NCBI RefSeq assembly: GCF_013141775.1
Contig: NZ_WHOB01000035.1
Coordinates: forward strand, 29,079-93,078
From: Paenibacillus phytohabitans
GTDB lineage: Bacteria > Bacillota > Bacilli > Paenibacillales > Paenibacillaceae
Reading direction: 5' to 3'
DNA: 64,000 nucleotides
Under the pieces are notes generated by a model. That model was not told where the DNA came from. It saw nothing but the letters and a program-made list of their open reading frames with translations, and searched no databases. Position numbers and translations under genes: made by a program. Of this stretch, positions 37,099 through 46,304 are shown one piece after another; position 1 is the first letter of the stretch; each line of letters begins with the position of its first letter.

Positions 37099-37359
37099 TT
37101 ATTTGAATTTCGACCAGTCCTGATTGCTGTTCTCCAGCAGGTGGCCGAAATCATTCTCCAGACGTTTCTGCTCTGCCTTGCGTTTGTCCTCCGCTTCCTT
37201 GAGGGCGGCGTCTTTCTTGCCTTGCTCTTCGGCTTTGAGCGCATCGGACTGCGCCTTCAGCTTGTCCAGCACCTCGCGGCTGAGCAGGTCTTTGAGCGTT
37301 GCCGGAGCATCGGCCGCAGCAGGGCGCGGAGCCGGAGTTATCTTCTTCTTTTTAGCCAA
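37099..37359 (-). CDS. yqkE: YqkE family protein (DUF3886)
   Basis: 86 residues from TTG 37359, with AAAGG nine bases upstream; ATG 37368 abuts that site. The basic start LAKKKKITPAPRP is followed by a block TLKDLLSREVLDKLKAQSDALKAEE and a Lys/Glu-rich coiled coil. It ends NDFGHLLENSNQDWSKFK, as in the Bacillus YqkE family. Function unknown. It is divergent from the YodB-like regulator with a shared 80-base region. Confidence 0.82.
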   Translation of the reverse strand: MAKKKKITPAPRPAAADAPATLKDLLSREVLDKLKAQSDALKAEEQGKKDAALKEAEDKRKAEQKRLENDFGHLLENSNQDWSKFK

Positions 37360-37449
37360 GGGAATCATCCTTTCAAGTAGTGCAAATAGTTCAAATTTGT
37401 TTTAGTTATAGGTCTTTTCGTTTATAATGTACAGTAAGAGGTGAGCCTA

Positions 37450-37797
37450 ATGAAATCCACAGAGTTATGTCCAAGGTTACAAAAAAGCATGGATATTATC
37501 GGCAGACGTTGGACGGGCTTAATCATCTATCAGCTTCTGCAAGGTCCCCAGCGCTTCGGCGCCATCGAAGCTTCGCTGCCGGTCAGCGGCAGGCTTTTGT
37601 CCGAGCGGCTGAAGGAACTGGAGCAGGAGGGTATCGTCCTGCGCGAGGTTTTTCCCGAAACGCCTGTAAGAATCCAGTATTCGTTAACTGACAAGGGCCG
37701 GGCCCTGGAATCCGTCATCCGTGATTTGCAGGTATGGTCGGAGGACTGGATTACGGAAGAGGAATGCCGGTCTGCTTCAGCTGCTCCTCCGCAATAA
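37450..37797 (+). CDS. HxlR/YodB-type redox regulator
   Basis: 115 residues from ATG 37450 (AAGAGGTG nine bases upstream). The sequence tracks Bacillus subtilis YodB closely: ELCPRLQKSMDIIGRRWTGLII, then LLSERLKELEQEGIVLREVFPETPVRIQYSLTDKGRAL. The single N-terminal Cys (residue 7) corresponds to YodB Cys6, the quinone/diamide sensor. It is thus likely a repressor released by thiol oxidation or alkylation. TATAAT at 37423-37428 is a plausible -10. No quinone reductase gene is adjacent. Confidence 0.88.
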   Translation: MKSTELCPRLQKSMDIIGRRWTGLIIYQLLQGPQRFGAIEASLPVSGRLLSERLKELEQEGIVLREVFPETPVRIQYSLTDKGRALESVIRDLQVWSEDWITEEECRSASAAPPQ

Positions 37798-37834
37798 GTT
37801 TCACACACTGTTTCTGCGAAAGCCTTATATAAAT

Positions 37835-38338
37835 TTACAGCTTGCGGCCTACGATAACAAGGTCACGCGGAATGCCGTCCAGCACGGCGACACCCGGCAG
37901 CAGGCCCCATTGTCCGAAACCAAACTTCCGCAGCAGCGCAAGACTTGGCTCATTGTGGCCAAACACAAAGCCGACCAGGTTCTGCAGACCAAGACGCGGA
38001 CATTCCTGAAGCGCCTTGGTCAGCAGGATACTTCCGGCGCCGCTGCCGCGGAATTTTTCATTTACATAGACACTGATCTCTGCCGTTCCATTATAGGCCG
38101 GACGCCCATAGAATGACTGGAAGCTGAACCAGGCCGCAATTTCGCCGCCTTGCCGCAGAACCCAGAGCGGACGGTGATGGCTGTTATGCTCATGGAACCA
38201 CTTCACTCTATCCTCCACGGCTACCGGCGTAAGATCCGCTGTTACCATTCTTCCGGCAACCGTCGTGTTATAAATCTCCACAATCGCTCCCAAATCCTCA
38301 ATTGCCGCATCCTCTATGCTGTAACCTTGCCAATCCAT
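37835..38338 (-). CDS. GNAT acetyltransferase, phosphinothricin acetyltransferase-like
   Basis: 167 residues. [49 protein letters not shown] and [15 protein letters not shown] (acetyl-CoA loop) follow the pattern of the phosphinothricin/methionine sulfoximine N-acetyltransferases. AGGAGG lies nine bases before the ATG. Substrate assignment is by family resemblance only. Confidence 0.87.
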   Translation of the reverse strand: MDWQGYSIEDAAIEDLGAIVEIYNTTVAGRMVTADLTPVAVEDRVKWFHEHNSHHRPLWVLRQGGEIAAWFSFQSFYGRPAYNGTAEISVYVNEKFRGSGAGSILLTKALQECPRLGLQNLVGFVFGHNEPSLALLRKFGFGQWGLLPGVAVLDGIPRDLVIVGRKL

Positions 38339-38359
38339 GCTATGATTCCTCCTAAAAGT

Positions 38360-38456
38360 TGTATGTGATATGTGAACAACATTTCCCTCATCCTACGGCT
38401 CAAATCCAAAGTTGTTGTACAAAAGGCAGGATTTCAGCTTTTTCAAGCAGCTTAGG
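38360..38456 (+). repeat. Family A element, partial copy 3
   Basis: It matches the first half of the family A element: AACAACATTTCCCTCATCCTACGG, as in copies 1 and 2, then the unit GTTGTTGTA...GCAGGATTTC. Right-arm step is 50 bp. The match ends at the stop of the SDR gene, so the second half has been lost or was never inserted. Confidence 0.7.
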
Positions 38457-39299
38457 CTAGTTCAGCCCTGTCTGTTCCAGACTCCACTTCCACAGCCGTG
38501 CGGCTTCTTCTGTATTCTTCGCCCTTGGCGATAATTCCTTGATCTCGCGGCGGTAATAATATTGTCCGCTTACTTCGCTCAGCTCCGGCGCAGCCGCCAG
38601 ATAGATAGCGGTGTCTGCACCTTTCTCAGGCGTCAGGAAGAAGTAGGACAGCAGCTTCAGCAGTGAGCGCCCAAAGCCTGTTTCCCGGTTCACTCCGATG
38701 CTCGTCCCCACCGCTCCCGGATGCACACAGTTCGCAGTAACCCTGGTGCCCTTCAGTTGAGCAGCCAGCTCGCGGGTAAACAGGATGTTGGCCAGTTTGG
38801 AACGGGCGTAAGCCTTAGCCGGGTTGAAGCCGCGTGACAGCGTATGATCCTCCAGATGCAGCTTGCCAATCTTGTAAGCACCTGAAGCCACTACCACAAT
38901 CCTGCCCTGTTCAGCATGCTTCAGTCTATCCAATAACAACATGGTGAGCAGAAAATGCCCCAGATGATTCACGCCCAAATCCTGCTCATAGCCGTCTGAA
39001 GTAAGCTCACGTCTGATGGCGACTACGCCAGCATTATTGATCAGCACATCAAGCACCGGGTAGCCGGCCGTGAATTCCTCTGCAAAAGCGCGAATGCTTG
39101 CGAACGAACCCAGATCGCACAGCATCAGCCTGATTTGATCAGAGCCGCTCTGGCGCACTGCTTCCGCAAGAGCTTCCTCCCCGCGTTTACGGCTGCGGCA
39201 GGCCATGATTACATGGGCTCCTCTGCGGGCCATTTCCACTGTCGTAGCCAGTCCCATGCCGGAATTCGCACCGGTGACAAGCACGGTCTTTCCTTTCAT
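38457..39299 (-). CDS. Short-chain dehydrogenase/reductase
   Basis: 280 residues from ATG 39299 (GAGGGG nine bases upstream; ATG 39305 is an alternative). KTVLVTGANSGMGLATTVEMARRG is the NAD(P) site, VLINNAGVV the NNAG motif, and AYARSKLANILFTREL holds catalytic YxxxK, here YARSK. The C-terminal ALGxxPE-like GFGRSLLKLLSYFFLTPEKGADTAIYLAAAPEL resembles retinol dehydrogenase-like SDRs. Substrate unknown. It stands alone. Confidence 0.9.
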   Translation of the reverse strand: MKGKTVLVTGANSGMGLATTVEMARRGAHVIMACRSRKRGEEALAEAVRQSGSDQIRLMLCDLGSFASIRAFAEEFTAGYPVLDVLINNAGVVAIRRELTSDGYEQDLGVNHLGHFLLTMLLLDRLKHAEQGRIVVVASGAYKIGKLHLEDHTLSRGFNPAKAYARSKLANILFTRELAAQLKGTRVTANCVHPGAVGTSIGVNRETGFGRSLLKLLSYFFLTPEKGADTAIYLAAAPELSEVSGQYYYRREIKELSPRAKNTEEAARLWKWSLEQTGLN

Positions 39300-39481
39300 G
39301 GACATCTTCCCCTCTCTTGCGGGCCAGCCAGGCCAGGGCATGGCGTAGCCTTTTCAGAGTATATGTTTTATGATAATGTTACATCATTTCTGAGGGTTAA
39401 AATAGCCCCTGGGCATGGAATAACTTCTCAAGAAGTTTATTCCCGGTTAGATGCAACTTATCCACTACAGGGGGCGGGTAC

Positions 39482-39811
39482 ATGGCTACGATTGAAGATT
39501 TCTTGAAGCTGGACATACGCATAGGAACCATTCTGTCCGCTGAGCTTTTTCCTGAAGCACGCAAACCGGCGATTAAGCTGCAGATCGATTTCGGGGAACT
39601 CGGCATCAAGACCTCCAGTGCGCAGATCACCAAACGTTACACTCCGGAAGAGCTGATCGGCCGGCAGATTGCCGCTGTCGTGAACTTCCCGTCCAGACGG
39701 ATTGCCGGCTTCCTCTCGGAAGTGCTCGTCCTCGGCGGCGTACCGGAGGAAGGCGATGTGATTCTGCTGGCTCCGGAGCAGCAGGTTCCGAACGGAACGC
39801 CGATCGCGTAA
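39482..39811 (+). CDS. csaA: CsaA-type tRNA-binding-domain protein
   Basis: 109 residues, the full length of Csa[34 protein letters not shown] and [41 protein letters not shown] are the OB-fold seen in CsaA and the C-terminal domain of MetRS. It is a dimeric chaperone-like protein linked to protein export. GGGGG lies seven bases before the ATG. Confidence 0.95.
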   Translation: MATIEDFLKLDIRIGTILSAELFPEARKPAIKLQIDFGELGIKTSSAQITKRYTPEELIGRQIAAVVNFPSRRIAGFLSEVLVLGGVPEEGDVILLAPEQQVPNGTPIA

Positions 39812-39998
39812 CGGACCCGCTGAACCGGCCACCCCGGGTATGCCGCTTGCACTGCGTAGTCTCGTAAGCTCACAGGCCTGACGGTAAGAATATCGTCTGC
39901 TACCCATGGTGCACGGTATGTAAGCAAACCGCAGGTGCTGATCGGTTGCTTGCGGGCTGGCTGAGCCGGAGTTTGCACGCTGCAAGCCCATAACAGGA

Positions 39999-40050
39999 AA
40001 GGCTGTCCTCTGTGCAGGTGATCTGCAAGGAGGACAGCCTTTGTTTGTTT
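39999..40050 (+). terminator. Terminator downstream of csaA
   Basis: AAGGCTGTCCTC (39999-40010) and GAGGACAGCCTT (40030-40041) form a 12-base stem, with TGCAG/CTGCA inside, followed by TGTTTGTTT. It lies 190 bases past the csaA stop. I see nothing definable in 39812-39998, which would be a long 3' untranslated region. Confidence 0.88.
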
Positions 40051-40076
40051 CATAATTACAGAGTTACAGAGTGAAA

Positions 40077-40254
40077 CGGACTCAGATGACGCTATTTTGC
40101 GGAAAAGGGTGCTTTTGACGTTTATCCGGACTCAGAAGCCCTTATTTGGAATATTATAGACCCGAACACGGTAAAACAGAGCCATTAAGGTCATCTGAGT
40201 CCGCAACAGACAGAAACCGGGCTAATATCCGGAAATAACGGCTTCTCAGTCCGC
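40077..40254. repeat. Family D inverted repeat array
   Basis: Four directional units. Two forward units start at 40077 (CGGACTCAGATGACGCTATTT) and 40127 (CGGACTCAGAAGCCCTTATTT), 50 bp apart. Two reversed units end at 40203 and 40253, again 50 bp apart (ACGGCTTCTCAGTCCG in the last). The whole 178 bp is therefore a nested inverted repeat. It lies between convergent csaA and dehydrogenase genes, past the csaA terminator. Confidence 0.8.
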
Positions 40255-40345
40255 ATCAGCGGCGGATGGCCGAGAAATCCCTTCTCCATTAGCATAGCCT
40301 GGTAAAGTGCCGGAGGAAATAAACGGAAAATACAGCTAACAGCCC

Positions 40346-41698
40346 TTATTTCCAATTCGGCCGCAGCGCAATCAGCTTATCATCCTGTGCGCGCGGGTTG
40401 CCTCTGCCATCACGGTTATTGGTCATAATGTACAGGGTGCCGTCAGGCCCTTCCGCCACATTGCGGATTCGGCCATACTTCTCTTTGAATAAATCCGTAA
40501 TCTTAGGCTTGCCGCCCGAAGGAGACAAAGAAACCCGCAGCAGCTGCTGCCCCGCCAGACCGGCAACCAACAGTTCGCCGCTCCATGGCCCCTGCGTAAT
40601 AAATGTCATGCCCGACGGCGCCCAGGTCACCTCCCCGCTGTGTGCCAGCGGAGCCTTCAGCTTCAGCTTAGCGGCTCCGGTCTCATCGCCTTCAATCAGC
40701 GGCCAGCCGTAATTGGACCCGGCCTGAATACGATTGATCTCATCATGGCTCGACTGGCCATGCTCCGAGCTGTATAAGACTCCGCTCTCCGGCTGCCAGG
40801 CCAGACCCTGCGGATTGCGGTGGCCCATGCTATAGACCGGAGATCCCGGCCACGGGTTATCTTCAGGGATGCCGCCGCTGGTGGTAATCCGCAGTATTTT
40901 TCCGCCCAGGCTGGTCTTATCCTGCGCGAGCTCAGGCTCATAGCGTTCACCTGTGGTGATGTACAAATAGCCGTCCGGGCCCAGCTTAACCCTTCCGCCG
41001 TTATGATTGGTGTCCCCTGGTATATTATCCAGCAGAACCTGCTTGATCTCCGCTTTGCTGCTGCCGATCTTAATCCGCAGGACCCGGTTTGCCACTCCGC
41101 CCTCCGCATTGCGGTAAGAATGATATACATATGCCAATCCGTTGCTCTCGAACTCCCGATCAAGCGCAAGTCCCAGCAACCCGCCCTCTCCCTTACTGAT
41201 AAAGGGGGCTTCAAGCTCCAGCAGCGGGGCCTCACGAAGCCTGCCGTTCTCTATGACACGCAGGCTGCCCGGCCGTTCGGTGAAAAAGATCCGCCCGTCC
41301 GGAGCGAACGCCATCTCCCAAGGCACATTCAATCCGTCTGCCAGCGTATGGGCGGTATAAGGGAAGGCTGACGAAGCTGGCGGCTTCGGCGCGGCAGCCG
41401 TTACTTCCGGTGCCTGTGTGCTTCCAGAGGCACCAGGTGATGCTGCGCCAACCGGCGCACCCGTTCCTGCACTGGCAGACGCTCCCGGTGTTCTTGTCAC
41501 CGGCGTTTCGGTCATTGTAGTCATCGAAGATGGAAGAGCAGTGCCGGCAGGCTGTGCGTCAAGACGCGGATTCTCTCCTGTCAACTGCCCTTGCATAGTA
41601 TCTTGTTCAGAAGAGGTGCAGGCTGACAGAAGGCCCATCAGCAGGACCAAAGTTCCGCGCAGCAGAAATGTACGGGAGAGGACCGATGTACCGGACAT
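40346..41698 (-). CDS. PQQ-dependent sugar dehydrogenase-like lipoprotein
   Basis: 450 residues from ATG 41698, eight bases after AGGAGG. The lipobox LLSAC lies near residue 27. A Thr/Ala/Pro-rich linker of about 80 residues follows, then the beta-propeller of the soluble glucose dehydrogenase/Yli1 type: LADGLNVPWEMAFAPDGRIFFTERPGSLRVI, GDTNHNGGRVKLGPDGYLYITTGE, SMGHRNPQGLAWQP, SEHGQSSHDEINRI and PSGMTFITQGPWSGELLVAGL. Anchored on the outer membrane face, it would oxidise sugars if PQQ is available. Substrate unknown. Confidence 0.9.
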   Translation of the reverse strand: MSGTSVLSRTFLLRGTLVLLMGLLSACTSSEQDTMQGQLTGENPRLDAQPAGTALPSSMTTMTETPVTRTPGASASAGTGAPVGAASPGASGSTQAPEVTAAAPKPPASSAFPYTAHTLADGLNVPWEMAFAPDGRIFFTERPGSLRVIENGRLREAPLLELEAPFISKGEGGLLGLALDREFESNGLAYVYHSYRNAEGGVANRVLRIKIGSSKAEIKQVLLDNIPGDTNHNGGRVKLGPDGYLYITTGERYEPELAQDKTSLGGKILRITTSGGIPEDNPWPGSPVYSMGHRNPQGLAWQPESGVLYSSEHGQSSHDEINRIQAGSNYGWPLIEGDETGAAKLKLKAPLAHSGEVTWAPSGMTFITQGPWSGELLVAGLAGQQLLRVSLSPSGGKPKITDLFKEKYGRIRNVAEGPDGTLYIMTNNRDGRGNPRAQDDKLIALRPNWK

Positions 41699-41884
41699 AT
41701 TCATAACCTCCTGTTAAGTGAAGCTGGAATAGGAACCAGAAATGATTGTGGCAACTATTACCCGGTGCTTAACTTCACTAAACCCCCTTTAGCATCCGCT
41801 CCAGGGACGTGCAGCCTCCCGGATTATGAATTATAATGAGAATAATGCTGTTTCAAGCGTGTATATGAAAGGGGAACTATTGCA

Positions 41885-42979
41885 ATGAATGAAGCTCTGC
41901 TTAAACTGGAGCAAGGACTTACAGAAGGAGGCTTGGATGCTCTCCTCGTGACCGATCCCAAGCATGTATATTATCTGACCGGCTTCGCCAGCAACCCGCA
42001 TGAACGCTTTCTGGGCCTGCTGCTGATCCGCGGCGAGGAGCCTGTGCTGATCGTTCCGGCGCTGGACGCCGAAGCGGCGCATGCCGCCTCCTCGGTGAAG
42101 ACTATTCTGACGCACAGCGATACGGACAACCCGTACGAGCTGCTCAAATCCCGCTTCGGCGGCGCTGCTCCGGGCAGCTTCGGCATAGAGAAGGAGCACT
42201 TCTCCGTCAGCCGCTATGAGTTGCTGGCAGACGCCATCCCAGCGGGGGCATTCAGCGACATCGGCCATCTGCTCCGCGCTATGCGCGCCATGAAGACGCC
42301 TGAAGAAATCCGCATTATGAAGCATGCCGCCGAACTTGTGGAGGAAGTTCTCCGCCGGGGCCTGTCGCATGTCAAAGCCGGTGTCAGCGAGAATGAGCTG
42401 GTAGCGGAGCTTGAATACCTGATGAAAAAAGCCGGAGCCTCCGGCCCCTCCTTCGACACCATGGTGCTCTCCGGCCCGAATACGGCCCTGCCGCATGGTG
42501 TACCGGGTGAACGCAAGATTCAGCCGGGTGATCTGCTGATGTTCGATCTTGGCGTATACGCCGCTGGCTATGCCTCCGATATTACCCGCACCTTCGCTGT
42601 AGGCGAGATAGACAGCAAGCTGATAGATATCTATAATACTGTGCTTGCTGCCAATGAAGCTGGTATTGCCGCTTCTGTTGCCGGAGCCACCTTCGGTTCT
42701 GTTGACAAGGCCGCCCGTGACGTTATTGAAGCCGCCGGCTACGGCGAATACTTCATGCACCGCGTCGGACATGGTCTCGGCATGGATACCCATGAATATC
42801 CATCACTGCATGGACTCAATACGGATATTATTGCAAACGGCAACGTCTTCACAGTAGAACCGGGGATTTATGTGCCGAATCTTGGCGGCGTGCGCATTGA
42901 GGATGATGTGCTCGTTACGGCAGAGGGCCCGCAGACGCTGACCAGCTTCCCCAAAGAATTGACTGTGCTGAGCCTGTAA
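41885..42979 (+). CDS. M24 family Xaa-Pro peptidase
   Basis: 364 residues. An N-terminal creatinase-like domain (GLDALLVTDPKHVYYLTGFASNPHERFL) precedes the pita-bread domain. Metal ligands are visible in MFDLGVYAAGYASDITRTF (two Asp), HRVGHGLGMDTHE (His), FTVEPGIYV (Glu) and VRIEDDVLVT (Glu). It should cleave N-terminal residues ahead of proline. AAAGGGG lies about eleven bases before the ATG. Confidence 0.93.
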   Translation: MNEALLKLEQGLTEGGLDALLVTDPKHVYYLTGFASNPHERFLGLLLIRGEEPVLIVPALDAEAAHAASSVKTILTHSDTDNPYELLKSRFGGAAPGSFGIEKEHFSVSRYELLADAIPAGAFSDIGHLLRAMRAMKTPEEIRIMKHAAELVEEVLRRGLSHVKAGVSENELVAELEYLMKKAGASGPSFDTMVLSGPNTALPHGVPGERKIQPGDLLMFDLGVYAAGYASDITRTFAVGEIDSKLIDIYNTVLAANEAGIAASVAGATFGSVDKAARDVIEAAGYGEYFMHRVGHGLGMDTHEYPSLHGLNTDIIANGNVFTVEPGIYVPNLGGVRIEDDVLVTAEGPQTLTSFPKELTVLSL

Positions 42980-42990
42980 TTCAGAAATCA

Positions 42991-43034
42991 AAAAAAGCCC
43001 CAATCTCTAGATCACTGGAGGTTAGGGCTTTTTT
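42991..43034. terminator. Bidirectional terminator, peptidase/YhhQ
   Basis: AAAAAAGCCC...GGGCTTTTTT with an inner TCT/AGA-like helix. The two genes converge on it. Confidence 0.9.
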
Positions 43035-43046
43035 ATATAAACTATT

Positions 43047-43772
43047 CTATGAAATATTGCGCTTGGTCTCCTGGGAAGGGACGGTCTGCTCTTCTTCAGC
43101 GAACTTAAAGGAACGGGCAAGGTATAGCACCGGTGTGCCTGCACCTGTAAGCAGGAATTTGGCCAGATAGGTAGTCAGCAGAATCTCTGTCCATACCTTC
43201 AGGTCATAGGTTCCGGCAAAAGCAATCGTACAGAAGATCAGGGTGTCGACAAAAGAGCTGATCATGGTGCTGCCGTTAGAGCGGATCCAGAGCTGCCGTG
43301 AGCTGCCGTAGTACTTGCGGATCCATGCGTATAAGCGCACATCCAGAAACTGGCTGATAAAATATGCGGTAAGACTGCCCAGCGCAAGTCTCGGCATCAG
43401 GCCGAAGATCGTCTGGAGTGAGGATTGGGCAATATCCGTCTCCTGCGGCTCAAATACAAGCACCATCTGCATAATGACAGTAGTCATTAGCAGAGTGAAG
43501 AATCCGAACCAGACGGCGTTCCGCGCTTCTGCCCGCCCGTATCTCTCATTCAGCAGGTCACTGGTCATATATAACGTGACATACATCGTATTTCCCAGCG
43601 TCATTACAATATCGAAAGGCATCGCAATCGTCTTGGCGACTTGTATATTGGCGACCACGGTTGCCATGCCGACCCAGGCATAGAGCCCTTTTTTACCGAA
43701 CAACCGGTAGCAGAGCAGAAAAAACACAAAATTAACAACAACAAACAAAATCCCCCACAACAAATTAAACAT
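43047..43772 (-). CDS. Queuosine precursor transporter (YhhQ family)
   Basis: 241 residues, six or so membrane spans. The text VYLTLYMTSDLLNERYG-like MYVTLYMTSDLLNERYGRAEA and RSNGSTMISSFVDTLIFCTIAFAG are signatures of the YhhQ/vitamin precursor transporter family. It imports preQ0 or preQ1 for queuosine synthesis. The preQ1-I riboswitch directly upstream supports the function. Confidence 0.92.
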   Translation of the reverse strand: MFNLLWGILFVVVNFVFFLLCYRLFGKKGLYAWVGMATVVANIQVAKTIAMPFDIVMTLGNTMYVTLYMTSDLLNERYGRAEARNAVWFGFFTLLMTTVIMQMVLVFEPQETDIAQSSLQTIFGLMPRLALGSLTAYFISQFLDVRLYAWIRKYYGSSRQLWIRSNGSTMISSFVDTLIFCTIAFAGTYDLKVWTEILLTTYLAKFLLTGAGTPVLYLARSFKFAEEEQTVPSQETKRNIS

Positions 43773-43785
43773 ATTTCTGTTAACT

Positions 43786-43826
43786 CCTCCTAGTTTTGGT
43801 TACGCGGGATGGTTACGAACCGCGGC
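43786..43826 (-). promoter_or_regulatory. PreQ1-I riboswitch
   Basis: On the minus strand a P1 helix CGCGG (43824-43820) / CCGCG (43807-43803) encloses the loop TTCGTAACCAT. An A-rich tail ACCAAAACTAGGAGG (43800-43786) follows and would form the pseudoknot and reach into the ribosome site. The GGTTC start and AAAACTA tail match known preQ1-I aptamers of Bacillus and Thermoanaerobacter. Ligand binding should hide AGGAGG, so control is translational. Confidence 0.85.
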
Positions 43827-44166
43827 TATCCACTCTTATAGAAACAAAACATTAATACTCTACCACAGAAAAAGCTAACATGCTATGAAATTTAAAATTT
43901 TCATGAAAACAGCGTATAATTCATTTTTTTCGGTAAATTGGTGATAGACTCGTTAAATATTCAATTTTTTCTGAAAAATAATGCAGTATAGAGCAAACTT
44001 TCACTATTCAACCTGAGGTTAATTCTATAGAATAGTTATCAATCACAATTCCCGTTCACAGATAGCTTCATATATGACCTACACCAATGGAATATATTGC
44101 TGCTTGCCTGGCTCTTTGTCTGGCTTGGGATATTCAGATGCAATTGACAGAAAAGGAGAGAAAGAA

Positions 44167-45855
44167 ATGTTCCGTTTCAAAAAATCAATTAGCCGCAAGT
44201 TTACGCTTCTGCTGTTTGTCGTTCTGTTACTCACTTCTCTTTTGCTAAGTATCAGCTTCTACTTCATATCCATTAATATCATCGACAGCTATGTGATGCC
44301 GCAGATCAACAAGTCTCTGACTGCCTCAGCCCAGGATGTATATAAGAATATGAATGCTACAAGCGCGCAGCAGGCTCTTAACAAGAATGAACAGGCGGGG
44401 ACCAATGTAGAATTCTATTTCGAGGAAAAGCGGAAGCAGCACGATGTTGAGACCATTTTCCTCATTGACCTGAAGGAAGGCAAAGCTACTGTTCTGGTCG
44501 CGGATCATAGTGCCAAGCTTCAGCGTGAAGAGTCCATTGAGGTATTGCCTGCCATGGAGCAAGCCTCCAAAGGAAAATCCGGACTTAGTGAAATCTATAG
44601 TGATAGTCATGGTATACATAAGACTGCATTTGTTGGCGTTCCCGGCACCACCATGCTCGTTGGCGTGAGCTCGGATGTCGGCTTTATCCAAGAAAAGATG
44701 AGCAGCATTCTGTGGACCAGTGCGGGAATCACCCTGCTGGCACTTATTATCGGACTCTCCGGCGCCACACTGATGAGCCGCAGAATCATCCGTCCGATCA
44801 AACTGCTGGCGGCCTACAGCAACAAGCTGGCCGGAGGCGATTTCACCGAAGCACTTACGATCAAAGGCAACGATGAAGTAGGCCAGCTCTCCGAGAGCTT
44901 CCGGATCATGAGTGAGCGGCTCAAGGAGATGATCGGACATGTGCTGGATACATCGGGCGCAGTAGTTGCCGATTCCAATGATCTGAAGGAACGTGTTCAG
45001 ATTCTGAACAACATGGCTGAGCAATCTGCTGTCTCTGTAGAGGAAATCGGTAAAGGCAGCACCACGATTGCGAGCAGCGCACTCGATAATTCCCGGGCCA
45101 TGGATGAGATCAACATCGGCATCCAGCATATCGCTTCCGCCGCCGGTGAGGTCACGGAGCAGATCAGTGAAGCCTCCGCCGAAGCGATGGGCGGTAATGA
45201 CATTGCCCAGAGTGCTGTGCAGCAGATGCGCCAGGTGGAACAGGCCTCGGTACAGTCGCTGGAGCAATTCCGTATCATGAATGAACGCTCGCTGATGATC
45301 GGGGAAGTGGTGCAGGGCATTACCGAAATCACGAAGCAGATTCAGATGCTGTCGCTTAACGCATCCATTGAAGCAGCGCGCGCCGGAGAGCATGGCCGGG
45401 GATTCGCTGTCGTGGCCGGTGAAGTGCGCAAGCTGTCGGAGCAGTCCAAGGAATCCAATGAGCAGATCCGCGAATTCCTGCTCGGACTTCAGGAAGATAT
45501 GAACCACTCGGTATCCGAGATGAATCACGTAAATACAGAAGTAGCTTCAGGTATGAACAAAGTGGTGGAAGCAGGCAATGCCTTCAATCATCTGCTGATT
45601 CTTATCCAGAGCATCAACCACAGCATCCAGTCCGTATCTGCCGCTACCCAGCAGATTTCGGCAGGCACCGAAGAAGTCAGCGCCTCGGTGGAAGAAACGG
45701 CACAGATTACTGCCAAGTCGCAGCAGAGCGCCGATACGCTGGCCGGCAACTCTGCCCGCCAGCACCAGGAGCTGGAAGGCCACGCGCTGACCGTAGAGCA
45801 TCTGCATGAGCAGGCCGTGAAGCTGCAGAAGGCTGTCGAGCAGTTTAAGATTTAG
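44167..45855 (+). CDS. Methyl-accepting chemotaxis protein
   Basis: 562 residues from ATG 44167 with AAAAGGAGAG eight bases upstream. First span [21 protein letters not shown], an extracellular sensor of about 160 residues (dCache-like or helical, ligand unknown), second span [26 protein letters not shown] domain, and the signalling domain with hairpin tip [43 protein letters not shown]. It would signal to CheA. It stands alone without other chemotaxis genes. Confidence 0.95.
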   Translation: MFRFKKSISRKFTLLLFVVLLLTSLLLSISFYFISINIIDSYVMPQINKSLTASAQDVYKNMNATSAQQALNKNEQAGTNVEFYFEEKRKQHDVETIFLIDLKEGKATVLVADHSAKLQREESIEVLPAMEQASKGKSGLSEIYSDSHGIHKTAFVGVPGTTMLVGVSSDVGFIQEKMSSILWTSAGITLLALIIGLSGATLMSRRIIRPIKLLAAYSNKLAGGDFTEALTIKGNDEVGQLSESFRIMSERLKEMIGHVLDTSGAVVADSNDLKERVQILNNMAEQSAVSVEEIGKGSTTIASSALDNSRAMDEINIGIQHIASAAGEVTEQISEASAEAMGGNDIAQSAVQQMRQVEQASVQSLEQFRIMNERSLMIGEVVQGITEITKQIQMLSLNASIEAARAGEHGRGFAVVAGEVRKLSEQSKESNEQIREFLLGLQEDMNHSVSEMNHVNTEVASGMNKVVEAGNAFNHLLILIQSINHSIQSVSAATQQISAGTEEVSASVEETAQITAKSQQSADTLAGNSARQHQELEGHALTVEHLHEQAVKLQKAVEQFKI

Positions 45856-45901
45856 CTTGTTCTGTTCAATCAACTCTATAAAGCTGTTTAATAATAAATA
45901 T

Positions 45902-45946
45902 AAAAAGCAGCTCCAAAGGCCACGTGGCTGTTGGAGCTGCTTTTTT
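45902..45946. terminator. Terminator of the chemoreceptor gene
   Basis: GCAGCTCCAA (45907 on) and TTGGAGCTGC (to 45940) with inner GGCCAC/GTGGC, followed by six T and preceded by five A. Confidence 0.93.
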
Positions 45947-46036
45947 GCATAGGGACAAGTACAATCCTTCAATTCCTCAAATTTGATTCGTTGCTGGCAC
46001 CTTGAGATTCTTAAGTTCACACGGGTTCAGGATAAA

Positions 46037-46241
46037 TGTTGTACGAAATAAATGTTGTATAAATTACAACTTCGATCCATAGATACCCGGGTTTTTAGGA
46101 AGATTGTTGTATATAATACAAGAATTTCTCTGATTAGCCGTTTGGAAGAGGAGAAATCCTGCCTTCCGTACAACATTTTTGAATTAAGAGCGATGTAATC
46201 TGCAAAATGTTGTATTTTGCGCAGGATTTCATAGAATAAAA
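46037..46241 (-). repeat. Family A element, copy 4 (reverse orientation)
   Basis: Read on the minus strand it begins ATTCTATGAAATCCTGCGC and runs through the same ordered blocks as copies 1 and 2, including AGAAATTCTTGTAT and TACAACAATC. Unit positions on the plus strand (46056, 46108, 46160, 46211) give steps of 52, 52 and 51 bp. It lies between the convergent chemoreceptor and ynfA genes. Confidence 0.82.
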
Positions 46242-46304
46242 AGGTTCCATCACAATCCTTGGATGAGAATAGAGGGATTCGTGCGATAACTGATTAGGAC
46301 ACGC

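Noticed and set aside
39812..39998. Small RNA or gene between csaA and its terminator
   Set aside because: No frame, promoter or known motif could be supported.
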